Below are positions 46,741-58,125 of a DNA stretch of 64,000 nucleotides, one piece after another (positions within the stretch are counted from its first letter, which is position 1; the number at the start of each line of letters is the position of its first letter). Position numbers and translations under genes: made by a program. The stretch comes from Sanguinoderma infundibulare. Its lineage: Eukaryota; Basidiomycota; Agaricomycetes; Polyporales; Polyporaceae. The stretch spans positions 2,046,001 to 2,110,000 of the forward strand of contig JAVLRN010000006.1 in assembly GCA_032821775.1 (NCBI GenBank), read 5' to 3'. The notes below the pieces were generated by a model. That model worked only from the letters and a program-made list of their open reading frames with translations. It was not told the origin of the DNA and made no database searches.

Positions 46741-47970
46741 TTAGTAGCGTGCGGAACCGACCACCTGCTCCCACTCCCTCTCCCCCGCATGCTCCGCCTT
46801 ATGCCTTGCTAGCCAGTCCCGCCGCTGGCACTCGCTGCTGCAATAAAGCGCTCTCCAAGGCCGCTTCTCTTGGATGCATTTCTTGCAGTTCGACAACTTG
46901 ACACCACTGGGCGTATGATCCGTCTCCTTCATGCACGTGCGGCACACCTCCGCCGGGTTCAGTGCCGGGATGATTGATCGCACGCTGCGCACGTGGAATG
47001 GCGGAGGGTCGTACCGGTCTGCAAGAGCCAGCGCGATATTGAGCGCGTTGCCGGGGAACGGCTTGAATGTCGCCGAGAACGTCCTGTCCTTCTCAATGTG
47101 GAGGCTCATCTTTGACATGGGTTTGCCGTGGTGGTAGAACGCGATGTGCTCGGAAAGGAGCGGAACGCCGATGATTCCAAACTTCTTGTTGTTTCTCGCC
47201 GCGTTTGCGTGCGCGCCTTTCGCGATGCTTTGAGGGAGCTCGAAAACATGTTCTGTGACATAAAACACCTTGCCGTCATTGTAGTCTCCAGGGAACCGGA
47301 AGCGGACTCCGGAGTACCTATGACACAACGGTGGTGGGTCGGCTTTCGTTCTGCCAGGCTCGTGCCCGATACAATTGCGAGGCTCGAAAGATTTGAATAC
47401 GCACACCTTACATTGTTTTCCCTGACGCGTGTCCATCTTGACACCCGTGTACTGGAGACCCAACTTCTCGATGTCAGATGCCCTGAGGAAGATGCCCTGG
47501 TCGGCACTGCCGATCAGTGGCTGGATCTGCCATTTGTCGCACGCGTCACGAAGGCTGAGTAACGTCGAATCCCACAATGGGCACAGCACGGACCTTCACG
47601 TTAGGAGCTCTCGACCCTCGCTCCCCCACCGTGTTTGTGACGACGCAGGGGTAAGTGAAATCACGCTCGATATTGTGCGGACGTCCGGTGGGCAAGGTAG
47701 CGAGCACGGCAACTAATTCCTCTGAATCTCCTTCGGACAGTATCTAGTTGTTGTTACGTCCAGGAAACTCACAAAGGTTAAGCCTCTAGCTCCTGTATAA
47801 TGAGCTTGCTGTAGGTGGATATGAGTTCGACCTGGTTTGCGCACCTCCATAAACTCCTGACCCAGGTTGCAGTCAACAGGGAGTCCAGAAATGAAGGACA
47901 TCCTGCTTGATGATGGCCTCACGTCCGGAGCACCTAAGGTATTGATAGATTGCGGAGAGATACTAGTCAT
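46741..47970 (-). pseudogene. MYND-finger protein gene, apparently frameshifted
   Basis: The frame 46741-47589 encodes about 280 residues with no ATG at its 5' end. It contains ACDKWQIQPLIGSADQGIFL and ends with a MYND zinc finger: CRTCMKETDHTP, LSNCKKCIQEKRPW, ALYCSSECQRRDW, RHKAEH, giving all seven Cys and the His. The upstream coding part is in another frame: GRPHNIERDFTYPCVVTNTV, VRAVPIVGFDVTQPS, stopping at 47546-47548, with a further upstream frame from ATG 47970 (MTSISPQSINTLGAPDVRPS). No GT-AG intron of normal size joins the two frames in the needed phase, so one or two bases seem gained or lost near 47546. This could be a mutation or a sequencing error. MYND fingers bind proline-rich partners; the role here is unknown. 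Confidence 0.6.
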
Positions 47971-49029
47971 GGCTGAGACCTGAGGTGGTGAAGGATGGTG
48001 AGGGTTTGTGCGCGGCAAGCACTGGACGGACTAAAGCGAGTAGAGCGGCATCCGCTTGAAACGGTCCGGTCCGAGGGAATGGTTCGTGGGTTCGACTCCT
48101 GGCCACAACATTGACTCCGGATCCACAGTACTCTCTCGCGTCCGTCGACATGATGTCGAAGCCCTGAACTTTTCAAATATCCAGCAGATGCGCGTGCTGC
48201 GCGACATGTTGGAGCGGATGGCGAGTGAGTGATTGTGCGTAATGGGCGGTGGCCGCGGGATTGCTGACTGGTTGGCCTTGCGCTAGCATGAAGTCGAGTG
48301 TGGATCGATGTACGAATGCGATGCTGTAGTCGCATGCTCCCTTCAATTCCATCTTGGATCTATCCAACGCTTTGACATGGAACGGAAATCCGAAGTTTGG
48401 CGTCTGTCATCACCTCAGCCAGACCTCGCGGAATACGTAAACTTTGATTTGAGTTCTGCAATCCTTTACAAGACCTCGACGGGCGGTCGCGTTTGTCCCT
48501 TCGTCAGTCCCCAGTCTCAGGCCCCATGGTGCCACTGTATCAAGTATGTCCCACACGCAAAGACACTCGAGCGAGTCGAATATTACTCACAACGCGTCTG
48601 ACGTTGCCCCTTTGGATCGCTTGATAGACAACTACGAGGCATCCTGTTCCTTTCCCATCTTCCCGCTCGGATCCCTCCACAATATGACAGCAGCAGCAGA
48701 TGCGGAAGGTCCTCTGCTCGTCGTTCGGCATTTTGGCACTTGTTTTGCCTCTTTCACTACTTGAATGGATTACATATATCATCGAAGGTCATCTCAACCG
48801 GAATCTGAGGACTCCTTGCCGGGACACACCTTCGCTTGCGCTCGCCAATTATCATTCACTCCGGGTCGAGATCGGACGGCAAGAATGCTCATCCCATTGT
48901 GCACATGGTTAGGTGAGCGATTCCTAGCCGCCACTGATTGCTGTCTGCGGTGCTCATATTAGTCCAACCAGTATAAAAGGTACGCTGGTTCAACCGGCCT
49001 AAGCAGCCTGCTCAGCTCTCTCAGAAAGC
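47971..49029. other. Divergent intergenic region
   Basis: Upstream of both the MYND gene (-) and the second lipase (+). A tRNA-like 3' half lies near 48060-48109 (see rejected items). A TATA-type element CAGTATAAAAGG at about 48969-48980 sits some 50 bp before the lipase ATG. No protein gene supported. Confidence 0.45.
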
Positions 49030-50427
49030 ATGGCGCTCACCTTCGCTTTCGCTCTCTTGGTCGCCTTCGCCACGCTATTCACTCAGACTCGAGCCAGTCC
49101 CCCCGTCTCTCCACCGTTGTTGACCCGGCAGAACGGTGTCACTCCAGTATCCCGATATGACATAGAATCATTCAAGCCATACACTTGGTATGCGGCGGCC
49201 GCGCACTGCAATGCGGCGGTCACCGTAAGCTGGAGTTGCGGCGTAGCTTGTAACGCAAACCCTACGTTCAAGCCTATCGATGTCGGTGGAGATGGAATCT
49301 TCACGCAATTTTGTGGGTCCCAGTTGCTGCCTTCAAGTTGGCCTGGGTTGCGCACGTTTGGTATACTGATGAGCCTCGTTACCACTCAGGGTATGTCGGG
49401 TACGACCCCAAACTTCGTCTAATTATCGTTGGCCACCAGGGTACCGACTTCAGCAAGATGTAAGCCATAGTTGACCCAAATATGTAAACCCAAGTGACAC
49501 TCGTCGTACACAGAATACCTGGCCTCCTTGACCTGGACGTTCCGCTGGTCCCACTGAATGAGGTTCTATTCCCTGGTATTCCGCCCGACGTTTTGGTCCA
49601 TCGAGGGTTTTCGGGAACACACAGCAGGTAATTTAGTATGCCGCTCTTGTCCTGTCAGCGCCGCCTTCAACGTCTACTTGCAGGTCGGCCCCTGCCGTTC
49701 TCGCCGCTGTCCAAAAAGGGCTATTGATGTACCCCACCAGGAAAGTTACAGTGGTCGGGCATTCCCTTGGTGCGTGCTTCCTTACCTCTCCTTGCCTGTT
49801 CTCATCGCACTCTCATCCAAAAGGTGCCGCCATCTCTCTCTTGGACTCTGTGTTCCTGCCTCTCCATCTGGACTCGGACGTTAAAGTGCGCTACATCGGA
49901 TATGCCTCGCCCCGCGTAAGGCACTTGCACTTTTTTCTTGTACACAGTCAGGGTCGTGCTCATGGCATGCCACAGGTCGGCAACCAAGCCTTCGCAGACT
50001 ACGTCGATGCCCAGCCTAGGTCGTTCACACGCATCAATAACAAATACGACCCGGTCCCGGTTGTTCCCTTTATGGAGTTCTTCGAGTACCGTCACCCGAG
50101 TGGCGAGATCCACATCCGCGACGACGACGTATGGGTTAAATGTCCCGGTACGTGCACTCTAGCCTGTATGCTGTATCAACCACGATCGTTCACTCACGCA
50201 ACCGAACAGGCCAAGACAACCCGAGTGACCAGTGCAGCACTGGATCCGTCTTTCTCGGAACCGCCAACGCGACCCAACATCCCGGGCCGTTCGACGGGGT
50301 GATGGTGGTGTGCGACAAGGCTGCCCCACTGGAGGGAGATCACGATTTACAACGGGGATCGGGCGACTTGTTCCTCTGTGCTCAAGGGCAAACGGCGCTG
50401 AACTTGTTGGCGGATACGGATGTGTAG
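49030..50427 (+). CDS. Secreted class-3 lipase, copy 2
   Basis: Starts at 49030 (MALTFAFALLVAFATLFTQT), a signal peptide. Then come SFKPYTWYAAAAHC, YDPKLRLIIVGHQGTDFSKM, the nucleophile motif VTVVGHSLG, AAISLLDSVFLPLHL, YIGYASPR, VGNQAFADYVDAQ, Asp in NKYDPVPVVP and His in YRHPSGEIHI. It ends with a tail of about 35 residues (CDKAAPLEGDHDLQRGSGDL onward) absent from copy 1, stopping at 50427. Same fold and triad as copy 1 and the same strand, with the MYND gene between them. A TATA-like box about 50 bp upstream supports this start. About six short introns. Confidence 0.9.
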
Positions 50428-50778
50428 CCGTAGGATGAGTGTCCGGGAAAAGGAATTGATGACGTCATGAGAGTCTAGCGCTGTCGATGAGCGGCTGAGA
50501 TCGAGACAAGGCGCGGGCAAATGATTGCGACTTGGCCAGATTTAACAGCTTTTACGGTCGTACGCTAGCCAACGAGCTGTCAACTCCGCCGGCCAGGCGG
50601 TCAACTTGTTTGAGTTCTATCGTAGCTTATGGAGCGCAGATCGTTTCGAGTTCGGCCAGCCCCTGGCCGCCGCCGCTTTCTGAAGCTGAGCTGGTGCTGC
50701 GGTCCATCCTGATGCACCTTTTCATTGCCCATCGTCCTCGCCTTGTCGTCCTTATCCTTCGCCTTTGCCTTTGGAGAG
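50428..50778. other. Intergenic, promoter of family member A
   Basis: About 350 bp between lipase 2 and family member A on the same strand. Pyrimidine-rich near 50745-50770 just before the next start. No gene. Confidence 0.4.
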
Positions 50779-52023
50779 ATGGCCACCAGTATGTGCCTAA
50801 ACTCTATTTCCGTGCGCGTGCCGTGGTTGCCTAATACTATGCGTTTGTAACCCCAACGCAGACCCGTGTATCGTAATACCCGCTCCAAAGCCATTGCCGA
50901 CAAGCATATACTTCACCCGTAGTGGTCCTCCGTCTCTCCACGACATTATTTGCGACCATCTCGAAGATGCTAGCCAATTCACGGAAATCATGGTACTTAC
51001 ACAGTCGGCCACTTACTTGGCCAGCGCACTCACTTCTTTGATTTCAGCGATCAATACGAGAGCGCTGCTTCGATTATGGCTTAGACCCCGAGATTTCATA
51101 TCACTCTCAAGACCCTGTGGTGCTCAGCAAGGTGAAAGAAGAGGTATGTATTCCCAACGTTCCGTCATCATAGCCACCTTGCGTTGATAGGTCAATATTA
51201 CGCTCCCTCCCGTAACCAGACTATTTCCCTATTTCCAGACCTCCGAAAGTTCGAGGACGGCTGGCCTGTTACCGCGTTCATGAGGAGATATTTGAGGAGG
51301 AAGGGACCTTGTGAAGACAGAAACTGGTCTGGAAAACAGCGCCGGAAAGACGTGAGTGTTGTCCGTCCTACCCCCATCTCTCGTCTATCTTCTCCTCACG
51401 TAGGCTTTGTGTTCCTAAATCAAACCATTTTCAGGATCGTACCAAGCTTTCTGCAACCCCCATTGTGGCTCGCGAGAGGGCGACGTCTACCAGTGGCCAT
51501 GGAACATCGACGTCGTCTCTGAAGCGTCCACGCCCGAACCGGGCCATGGTCGTGGTTACCCCACGGAAAGTACGGCCCAAATCCAACAACGTATCAGGGC
51601 GCGGCGACGCCGACTCAGACAATGTACACCCAATCGTCTCTACGCCCCGCGTCGAGCCTTCGGGGGTGAGTCTTTCGTTCCAACTCCCAAGCGCACTCGA
51701 CCTCTTACATTTTCATCAAAAAGCAAATATGTCCTGACTCTGCGTTCAACTCACCTTCCGCCGCCGATGCACCATCTCTGAGTCCTCCGCTACCGCAGCA
51801 AAGCATCGAATCATTGCTTTCGTCCTGCATCCCGCCGAGGGATGTCCAACGCCTCGTTCAGCTCTTCGCCTCGCACGGCATTGACGACGTCGATTATCTC
51901 CACGCTCTGGCTCGTACCGACTCTCGCGGCGCTTGGCTGTGCGAAATGCGCGAGAAGGGAGAGCTGACGGAGATCCAGATGCGTGTTTTGCACCATATGT
52001 TGGGCCGGCTTGGGAGTGAGTGA
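50779..52023 (+). CDS. Unknown family member A (DGWP block plus helical C-terminal module)
   Basis: Exon 1 is tiny (ATGGCCACCA, 50779-50788), as in member B. Splicing gives block 1: PCIVIPAPKPLPTSIYF, RSGPPSLHDI; block 2: SIRERCFDYGLDPEISYHSQ, ending VKEE; block 3: LFPDLRKFEDGWPVTAFMRR. Then a linker rich in Ser/Thr, Arg and Lys (STSGHGTSTSSLKRPRPNRA, TPRKVRPKS). Block 4: QSIESLLSSCIPPRDVQRLV, HGIDDVDYLHALARTD, AWLCEMREKGELTEIQMRVL. Ends at 52023. The acceptor before block 3 was chosen because it alone keeps phase with members B and C. Head-to-tail neighbour of member B, 319 bp away. No signal peptide or membrane segment; basic linker suggests the nucleus. Function unknown. Confidence 0.68.
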
Positions 52024-52342
52024 ATGCGTGTTGTCTCCACGGCTGATGATTGTACAATAATTAGATACGAAAGAAACTGCGATGGTCGATGAACACAGGG
52101 GATGGGACACCTGAGTTAGTGTGCCAAACGAAGGCACTGACCGTACCCGTTCTGAGAACGCCATGAGGGCGGGTGGACATGACGGCCGTCGGAGAAAGTT
52201 CCGTAAATTGAAGACCTGTCAAACCCCCATTCTATCGTCCGCCGCGTGCCGTAAGTTCACTTTCTGTGCCGCAGCTGAAGGTATCTTGAAAAGGTGGGCC
52301 TCAACGTACTACTCATATCGTCCCTCTTGTCCGCAACCCACC

Positions 52343-53506
52343 ATGTCTCAAACCCAGCCTCATGCCCCGGCGACGAGTAAGTTCAATGCTTAGAACAATA
52401 GTACGCCATCCAGTGCTCACCGCACTCCAATGCAGTTACCAAGGTTCCTTGTCCTCCAATGCCATGGCACCGTAATCTATACGATGCGGAGGATGGGCTT
52501 CCAACGCTCCAAAGCCAAATGGGGCTCATAGACTATCATGGCCTGTTCAGCGACACGCTGGTGAGCAACACTTGACGATACACTGTGACTATCGCATGGC
52601 CGATCCACAATTCCACTCCGTAGAGCACCATTCGCGAGATATGGCGCGAGCACGGAGTCGACTACAACGTTGCCTACAACCAGCAAGACCCGGAGACCAT
52701 GGCGGCAGTCAAAGAATGCGTGAGTCTTCGTCTCCTCTGAACAGCTTATATAAGACCATGCTCAGTACGTGGTGCATGTGAAGGCGTTGAACGAAATGCC
52801 CTTCCTCCGTGAGAGGTACGAGGATGGCTGGCCCGTCACCGTTTATCTGCAGGCGGCGCTCAAGACGCACCTTCCCCGCATCACGCCCACGCAGCAGAGG
52901 AAATTTGACGAGGTACATACGCTCATACTTATTCCACTGGGCGAAGGTGCATTGCAGACATAACAAATGACCTTCCACGCACAGGCTCCATACAAATACC
53001 ATGGCAAGCGCATCGTGCCCGTCGACATCGAGACAGGAGAGAAGCTCAGGATTCACTGCGAGTCAGCGGTTTGCTCCCGGTGCCAAATCCGGTCCGCGAC
53101 TGTATCAGCCGGTCCGCGACGCGTGGCGGACGCGTCCTCCGAATCCTCTGCCGCCTCGTTCACCTCTTACTTCTCCTCCGAGTCTTCTACCTCGTCTTCC
53201 TTCAGCACCGCGTCCTCTCCCTCGTACGCCACGGGCCCCAGGCTCGGATCTCCAATCGGCCCGGACGAGTCCATTCTTGACGTCCTTCTCTCCTACGCCG
53301 TTCCGCTCGAAGATGCGAGGCACGTCGTCGCCGTGCTGGCCTCGGAAGGCGTTGCGGGCATGGCCTATTTGCGTGTGCTCAACCGGATGTCCTCCACTGC
53401 TGTTTGGCTCCGTGGCTTAAGGGACGAAGGGAGGCTCAGCGGAGTGCAGATGCGCCTCCTGCTGGAGATCCTCGAGCGCGTGTCCGACGAGGCTGAGTCA
53501 CGGTGA
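52343..53506 (+). CDS. Unknown family member B (DGWP block plus helical C-terminal module)
   Basis: The clearest member. ATG at 52343 in a good context (CCACCATGTCT) gives a short first exon (MSQTQPHAPAT), then five more in-frame exons. Block 1: VPCPPMPWHRNLYDAEDGLP, TLQSQMGLI. Block 2: STIREIWREHGVDYNVAYNQ, AAVKEC. Block 3: MPFLRERYEDGWPVTVYLQA. An exon-edge segment has two close Cys (CESAVCSRC), followed by a Ser-rich low-complexity linker. Block 4: DESILDVLLSYAVPLEDARH, GVAGMAYLRVL, VWLRGLRDEGRLSGVQMRLL, ending at 53506. About 300 residues. Tandem duplicate of member A. Not recognised as a named family. Confidence 0.75.
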
Positions 53507-55251
53507 ACGCCGCTTTCGCCACTAGTGCGCGCTGTCGCCCTTGGGGGAGGTAAGAGTCAGGAATGGGGCGGAGGGAAGATGTCGAAGGTGCGTACGGTGA
53601 TTGCAGACTAGCATAATGTCGGTGAGAAAGCATACGACGGAGAGATGCATCTATCCGAGTTCCCATACCGTTGGAAGGATAGCGAGAGTAGAATACACCT
53701 CTCACGGACCACAAAATCATGTGGCGCCCGCGTGAGCTCTTGTTACGACCAACGCATCCCCTTACGACGACTCCTGTTTGGGGCTCCCGCGTTGTCAGGG
53801 AGGAAGGTCGGGTGTGGTACCACGAGTCCTAGGCAGCCGACATCGAGGAGTCGGGGTCGGTTTACATGCAGAGGCCGAATCCATCGTCAAGCGTGCAGGG
53901 CACCCGGCACCGTGTCCGAGTCTTCAAGGACGCCTGTCGCCACACGGCATTCACGCGAGCATATTATTCCGTGGCGCACACCTGGGCATTAAATCTAGCG
54001 CCCTCGAATTGATTGCTCGACTTCGTCGGCCCACAAATGTACGGGAATAGCGTAACGACAGCCTTGTGGGTCGGTGGCTTTGAAAACACCCCTCGGCCCG
54101 TCCATCTAATGGACACATTCAAACCTGCGGAGGCCACCTTTGGACCAAGACCGCGGAACGGGACTGCGCCGGAGAGCAGGAAGGAGTATCACGTACGGTG
54201 GCTTACCTGTATAGTAGGTCACAGCGCTAGCACTTCCTCCAACAGGGCCTGCATATAACGATGCTTGAGATGCGCGGAGCGGAGGCGCGATGACCATACT
54301 GCGAACTTACGTTAACAAGTGATCCAGGTTACGGAGCATGGGCAAGCGGATCCAGGCCACAACAACCTTCGTTCGTCGCCTGACGAGAACCTGAAGGATC
54401 ATAAGTAAGTCCGACCCAGCGCCACTGAATTGCAACCTTCAGGCAGACGGGGAAACTGGCGTAGAACTCCGTGAATTGAGCGCTTTGACACCAGCTTGAC
54501 AGTGGGATGGTGCTTTCGGTTTTAGGCCTCGTGCAGAGGCTCTGAAGTTAAATCAGACGCGTCCCGACTTTCCTGCAAATCTGATCTTCCAGTAAGCAAG
54601 CTCGAGGGTCCTAGCGATGCAGACAAAGAATGCTCACCGGGCTCAGTCAAATCATGAACCTGCCGAATGTCAGCAATCCAGAACTCGACACGAACAGCTA
54701 GCGGGCGCAGGTACTGCGAGTCAGCTGGAGCGCGAAGCCCAAAAACCGACGCCACCCAAACCTTAGCTAAACACCAACCTAAACATACGGCGACGGCACG
54801 AGCCTGCTGCGAATGTGCGATCGATACTACATTCTGCCTGCCCATGACTAATGTCGTGGATGGTCTGCTGTGTCTGTAGGATAACTAAGGAGGGCTAGTA
54901 CGAGTACGAAAAAGTCCAAGATGCGTCTTGTAAACAACCATGCACCGCTGTACGAACACCCACAGAAACCAATATCGATGCACGGCACAACTACGTCCGC
55001 CAGCGCTGCCGCCACCACACGCATGCTGTACGTACGGCTGAGCTAGTCTCGACCTCTGACCTCCGCCCGCGTGACTCGCCGCGGCCGCTTTACGGAGCCC
55101 CACCCTGGTGGTCCCTGGCCCGCATCGAGAATCGACAGCAACCGACCACGCGCGGCAGCTCCGGCGCCCGCACACACTCTCCAACCGCACCCGCAACCGC
55201 GACCGCGACCGCGAGTCCTTGCCCTGTCAAGGTCTCTCGCACGCGCCAACA
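53507..55251. other. Convergent intergenic region, no supported gene
   Basis: About 1.7 kb between member B (+) and the MADS gene (-). Only short, unconnected open frames are present; I see no domain or splice chain. Confidence 0.45.
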
Positions 55252-58125
55252 TTAGCTCTCCCGCTTCGTCCCTTTCCCGTGCCCATTCACGCCCAACCCC
55301 TCCCGATCCCGGTCTCGCTCCCGGTCGCCCTCGTCGCTCATTGTGCCGTCCTCCCTCAGCCGTTTCCGGCCTATGCCCGGAGAGTTCAACCCGAGCCCGA
55401 ACCGCGCGCTGTTCAGCGGCGGCACGGGTGGGGGCAGCGACAGCCCTGCGCCGGGACCGTTGGTCGACGACGGTGATGTTGACGTCGTCGAGCCGGAAAG
55501 GAAGTCGAACCAGTTCGTATCGCTCGGGTGACCTGCCGGTCGCAGGGGGTGGTGGTCGAGCACGCCAAGTCGAATTGACGGGCAGCGGAGATGAGAGCAG
55601 GGAAGACGAAGGTGGAGACGATGATGACGAAGACGTCGTTCGAGGAATCGACAATGGGCGAGCGAGTGCGTGAGGAAAAACAAGCAGATCAGCGGTCTAT
55701 CTCCACATGGACGAGCATACACACGCGGACGGCAGAATAGTTACTGCGCGAAGGATAAATGGCAAGGCACGGCATGGGACGTAAGATAGGAGCAACCGGA
55801 GGGCACTTGTGTGGGTGTGGGAACACGCAAGACACATAGCCGGCGCGCATACGTCACTGTTCTCGACTCTCGAACACGAAACAGCACGTTACTCGAACAC
55901 CCAGCGGAGAACGAAGCCGGGCAGGTGCAAAGCAGCGGGGGGGGTGGGGGAAGCTGAACTCGGAACATCAAGGAGAATGCTAACGCAGCAAACCCGAAGC
56001 CAGATCGAAGAACAGACGCAGAACAGAGATAGCGAACAAAACGAGAAGGCAAGAGAAAAGGGGGAACGACGAAAAACCGCGAAGAAGGCGCGTCACACTG
56101 TACACAATAGCCATACGAATCTGCTACTCACCGTTCTCATGCCCACCCGGGGTACCCTGCTGCGACGCCTGCGTCGAGTGTACAGGCCAATCGAACGCCG
56201 GGAAATGGTTCCCGCCCGCTCCTCCTCCGTGCCCTGGCACGGTCCCACCCCCGTGGTCACCGCTGGCGGCGGAGCCCAACAGCTCCGCGTAAATATTCCC
56301 CGTCCCTCCACCCGCGCCTGTCGAGCCGTGCGAGCCGCTCGTCGTCCGCGAGAAGATGCTCGGCGGCTGCTGATGGCCATGGGGCGAGTACGAATGCGAG
56401 GAATTGTGCGAGGACGAGAACGTGACCGAGCGCAGCGTGGGTGCGTTCGAATGCTGGCTCCCCGGTCCGCGTGAGAGATCGAAGGGGGATTGTGAGAGGA
56501 AGGACGACGTCGGGCTGCTGGACATGATGTTACCCATGGAAGTGCTGGAATATAGCGCGGCCAGGCTCGGGTTGGGCGGGTGCAGTTGGGAAAGGGACGG
56601 GATATTGGAGAATGATGAGGGCAGGTCAACGTCTAGCCGGAACGGGAACGTTGGGCTTCCACCGACGCTGCTGAGCGATGGTGGAGCGGACTGTGGGCCG
56701 TGCGGACCGTCATCTATGCCTAGCCTTGGACGTTTCGCTGTACTGCTGATAGGCACTCCACGCGGGGTTGCTGACGAAAGCCGTTCGCCGGAAATGGGCA
56801 AAGACGACGAGGACGTGCTTGCGCTGGGGGAGACGCGCATATTTGACCGATAGTCTAGCTGTTCATTCACCGGCCGAGGGGACAAAAGAGTTGAGCATAC
56901 GCTAAGTATGAGACCGAATACATCCACACTCACATCCGGACTCGCCGACACATCATTTAACGAAGCAGGTCCGGACCGTAGGGGGGCAATACTGTTTGAA
57001 CCGTTTTCTGACTTGACCTTGGGAGGTGCTTTCGAGGAGTTGCTGTCCCGGCGTTTCTGAGGGCCGTCATCATCGTCCCCCTCGTCGTCCTCGTCCACCT
57101 CCTCGGTTGCCTTGTTGTTATTGTTGTTGTTGAAATCAGAGGGGCCCTTAGTGTCCCGTTCGCCGTCAAACTGGGTGGCGTGAATGAGCAGGCGAGGTCG
57201 GATAAAGTGAGAGGATGAGAACGCACGCGAAGGTGACGCTGGACCATGCCGTTAACATCAGTGGAGCAGTACTGATAGAGCTTCGCCTGATGCCCTTGGC
57301 GTTCCTCTAGCGACAATGGAAGGGTTGGTCAGTATTCCAGGGTTAGGGAATGCTAGGAAATCAAGGGAAAGATGTGCGGGGGTGTCGGGGTGCGCACAGA
57401 CCGCAGCATTGGGGAAGACAAAGAGCTGAAGCAGCGGCCAATAGGAGACATGGTGGGCTCGGGGATAGGCAGGACCGTGCGAGAGAGAATGGAGCTTGGA
57501 CACCAATGCTCGCGAACGTGGATTGAGTCGCGGATGGGGCCTAAAGCAGATAGGACGGGTCGTGCTCGACAGTATGGGCTGGGAGCAATGGGGATCACGA
57601 CTGGCATGGGGCCTCCCCGAGCACGACAGGAACGGGTCGAAGAGAACCCATGGAAACTCGATGATGTCGTCGCTGCGGTGCATGTGGTAATATCGCTGCT
57701 GCGGACGGGCGGCAGGAATGACATGGCAGGGGCGGGAACGGGAGGGCTGGGATACTCACCGAAGATGATGACGGCGACGTCGACGGAGCAGAGGACACCG
57801 AGCTCGTAGGCCTTCTTGAAGAGGCCGTTCTTGCGCTGTGGTTTGGGTATGGGCGAAAATGGGAGGAGGGCGTTGATCGACCGCGTGCTAAGTGAATGCC
57901 AAGAGAATGGACGTAAAAATAGCGACAGACCTTTAAAAAGGTGACAGAACGGTTCCGTTCGTGCTATTACGAGTGGGCGGGGCGCAAAATAAGCAGCGAG
58001 TTGGCGAGAAGGCAGATGGACACCGGGCGCGTCGTATGTTTGGAGACGGACGGAGGTGGGCTATTTAGAGGCGGGGAGCAGGGACGCACCGTTATGGGCT
58101 GGATCTCAATCTTTCGCCTCCCCAT
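55252..58125 (-). CDS. RLM1: MADS-box transcription factor, MEF2/Rlm1 type
   Basis: Exon 1 (58090-58125) encodes MGRRKIEIQPIT. A 33-nt microexon (57931-57963) adds HERNRSVTFLK. Exon 3 (57760-57835) adds RKNGLFKKAYELGVLCSVDV. Exon 4 (57227-57306) ends the MADS region with QAKLYQYCSTDVNGMVQRHL. All junctions keep frame (75 codons to that point). The remainder is an Asp/Glu-rich segment with an Asn run, then a long Ser/Pro/Gly-rich activation-type region, ending in the exon 55252-55532 (NWFDFLSGS...RKRLREDGTM). The IEIQPI and RSVTFLK spelling fits the MEF2-like class (yeast Rlm1, a cell-wall-integrity factor), which binds CTA(A/T)4TAG sites as a dimer. Introns of 453 nt (57307-57759) and 599 nt (55533-56131) are unusually long for this locus. 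Confidence 0.88.

Noticed and set aside
48004..48109. tRNA-like sequence: a CTTGAAA loop between CCG and CGG, and GGGTTCGACTCC followed by CCACAAC
   Set aside because: The T-stem has a mismatch and no 5' partner for the acceptor end (GTTGTGG expected) is found at a proper distance; GTTTGTG near 48004 pairs poorly. At best a decayed Ser/Leu-type tRNA. A tRNAscan-SE run would decide.
55071..55673. Open frames antisense to the end of the MADS gene
   Set aside because: Low-complexity Arg/Pro/Ser products caused by GC-rich repeats such as CCGCGACCGCGACC; the minus strand carries the supported last exon.
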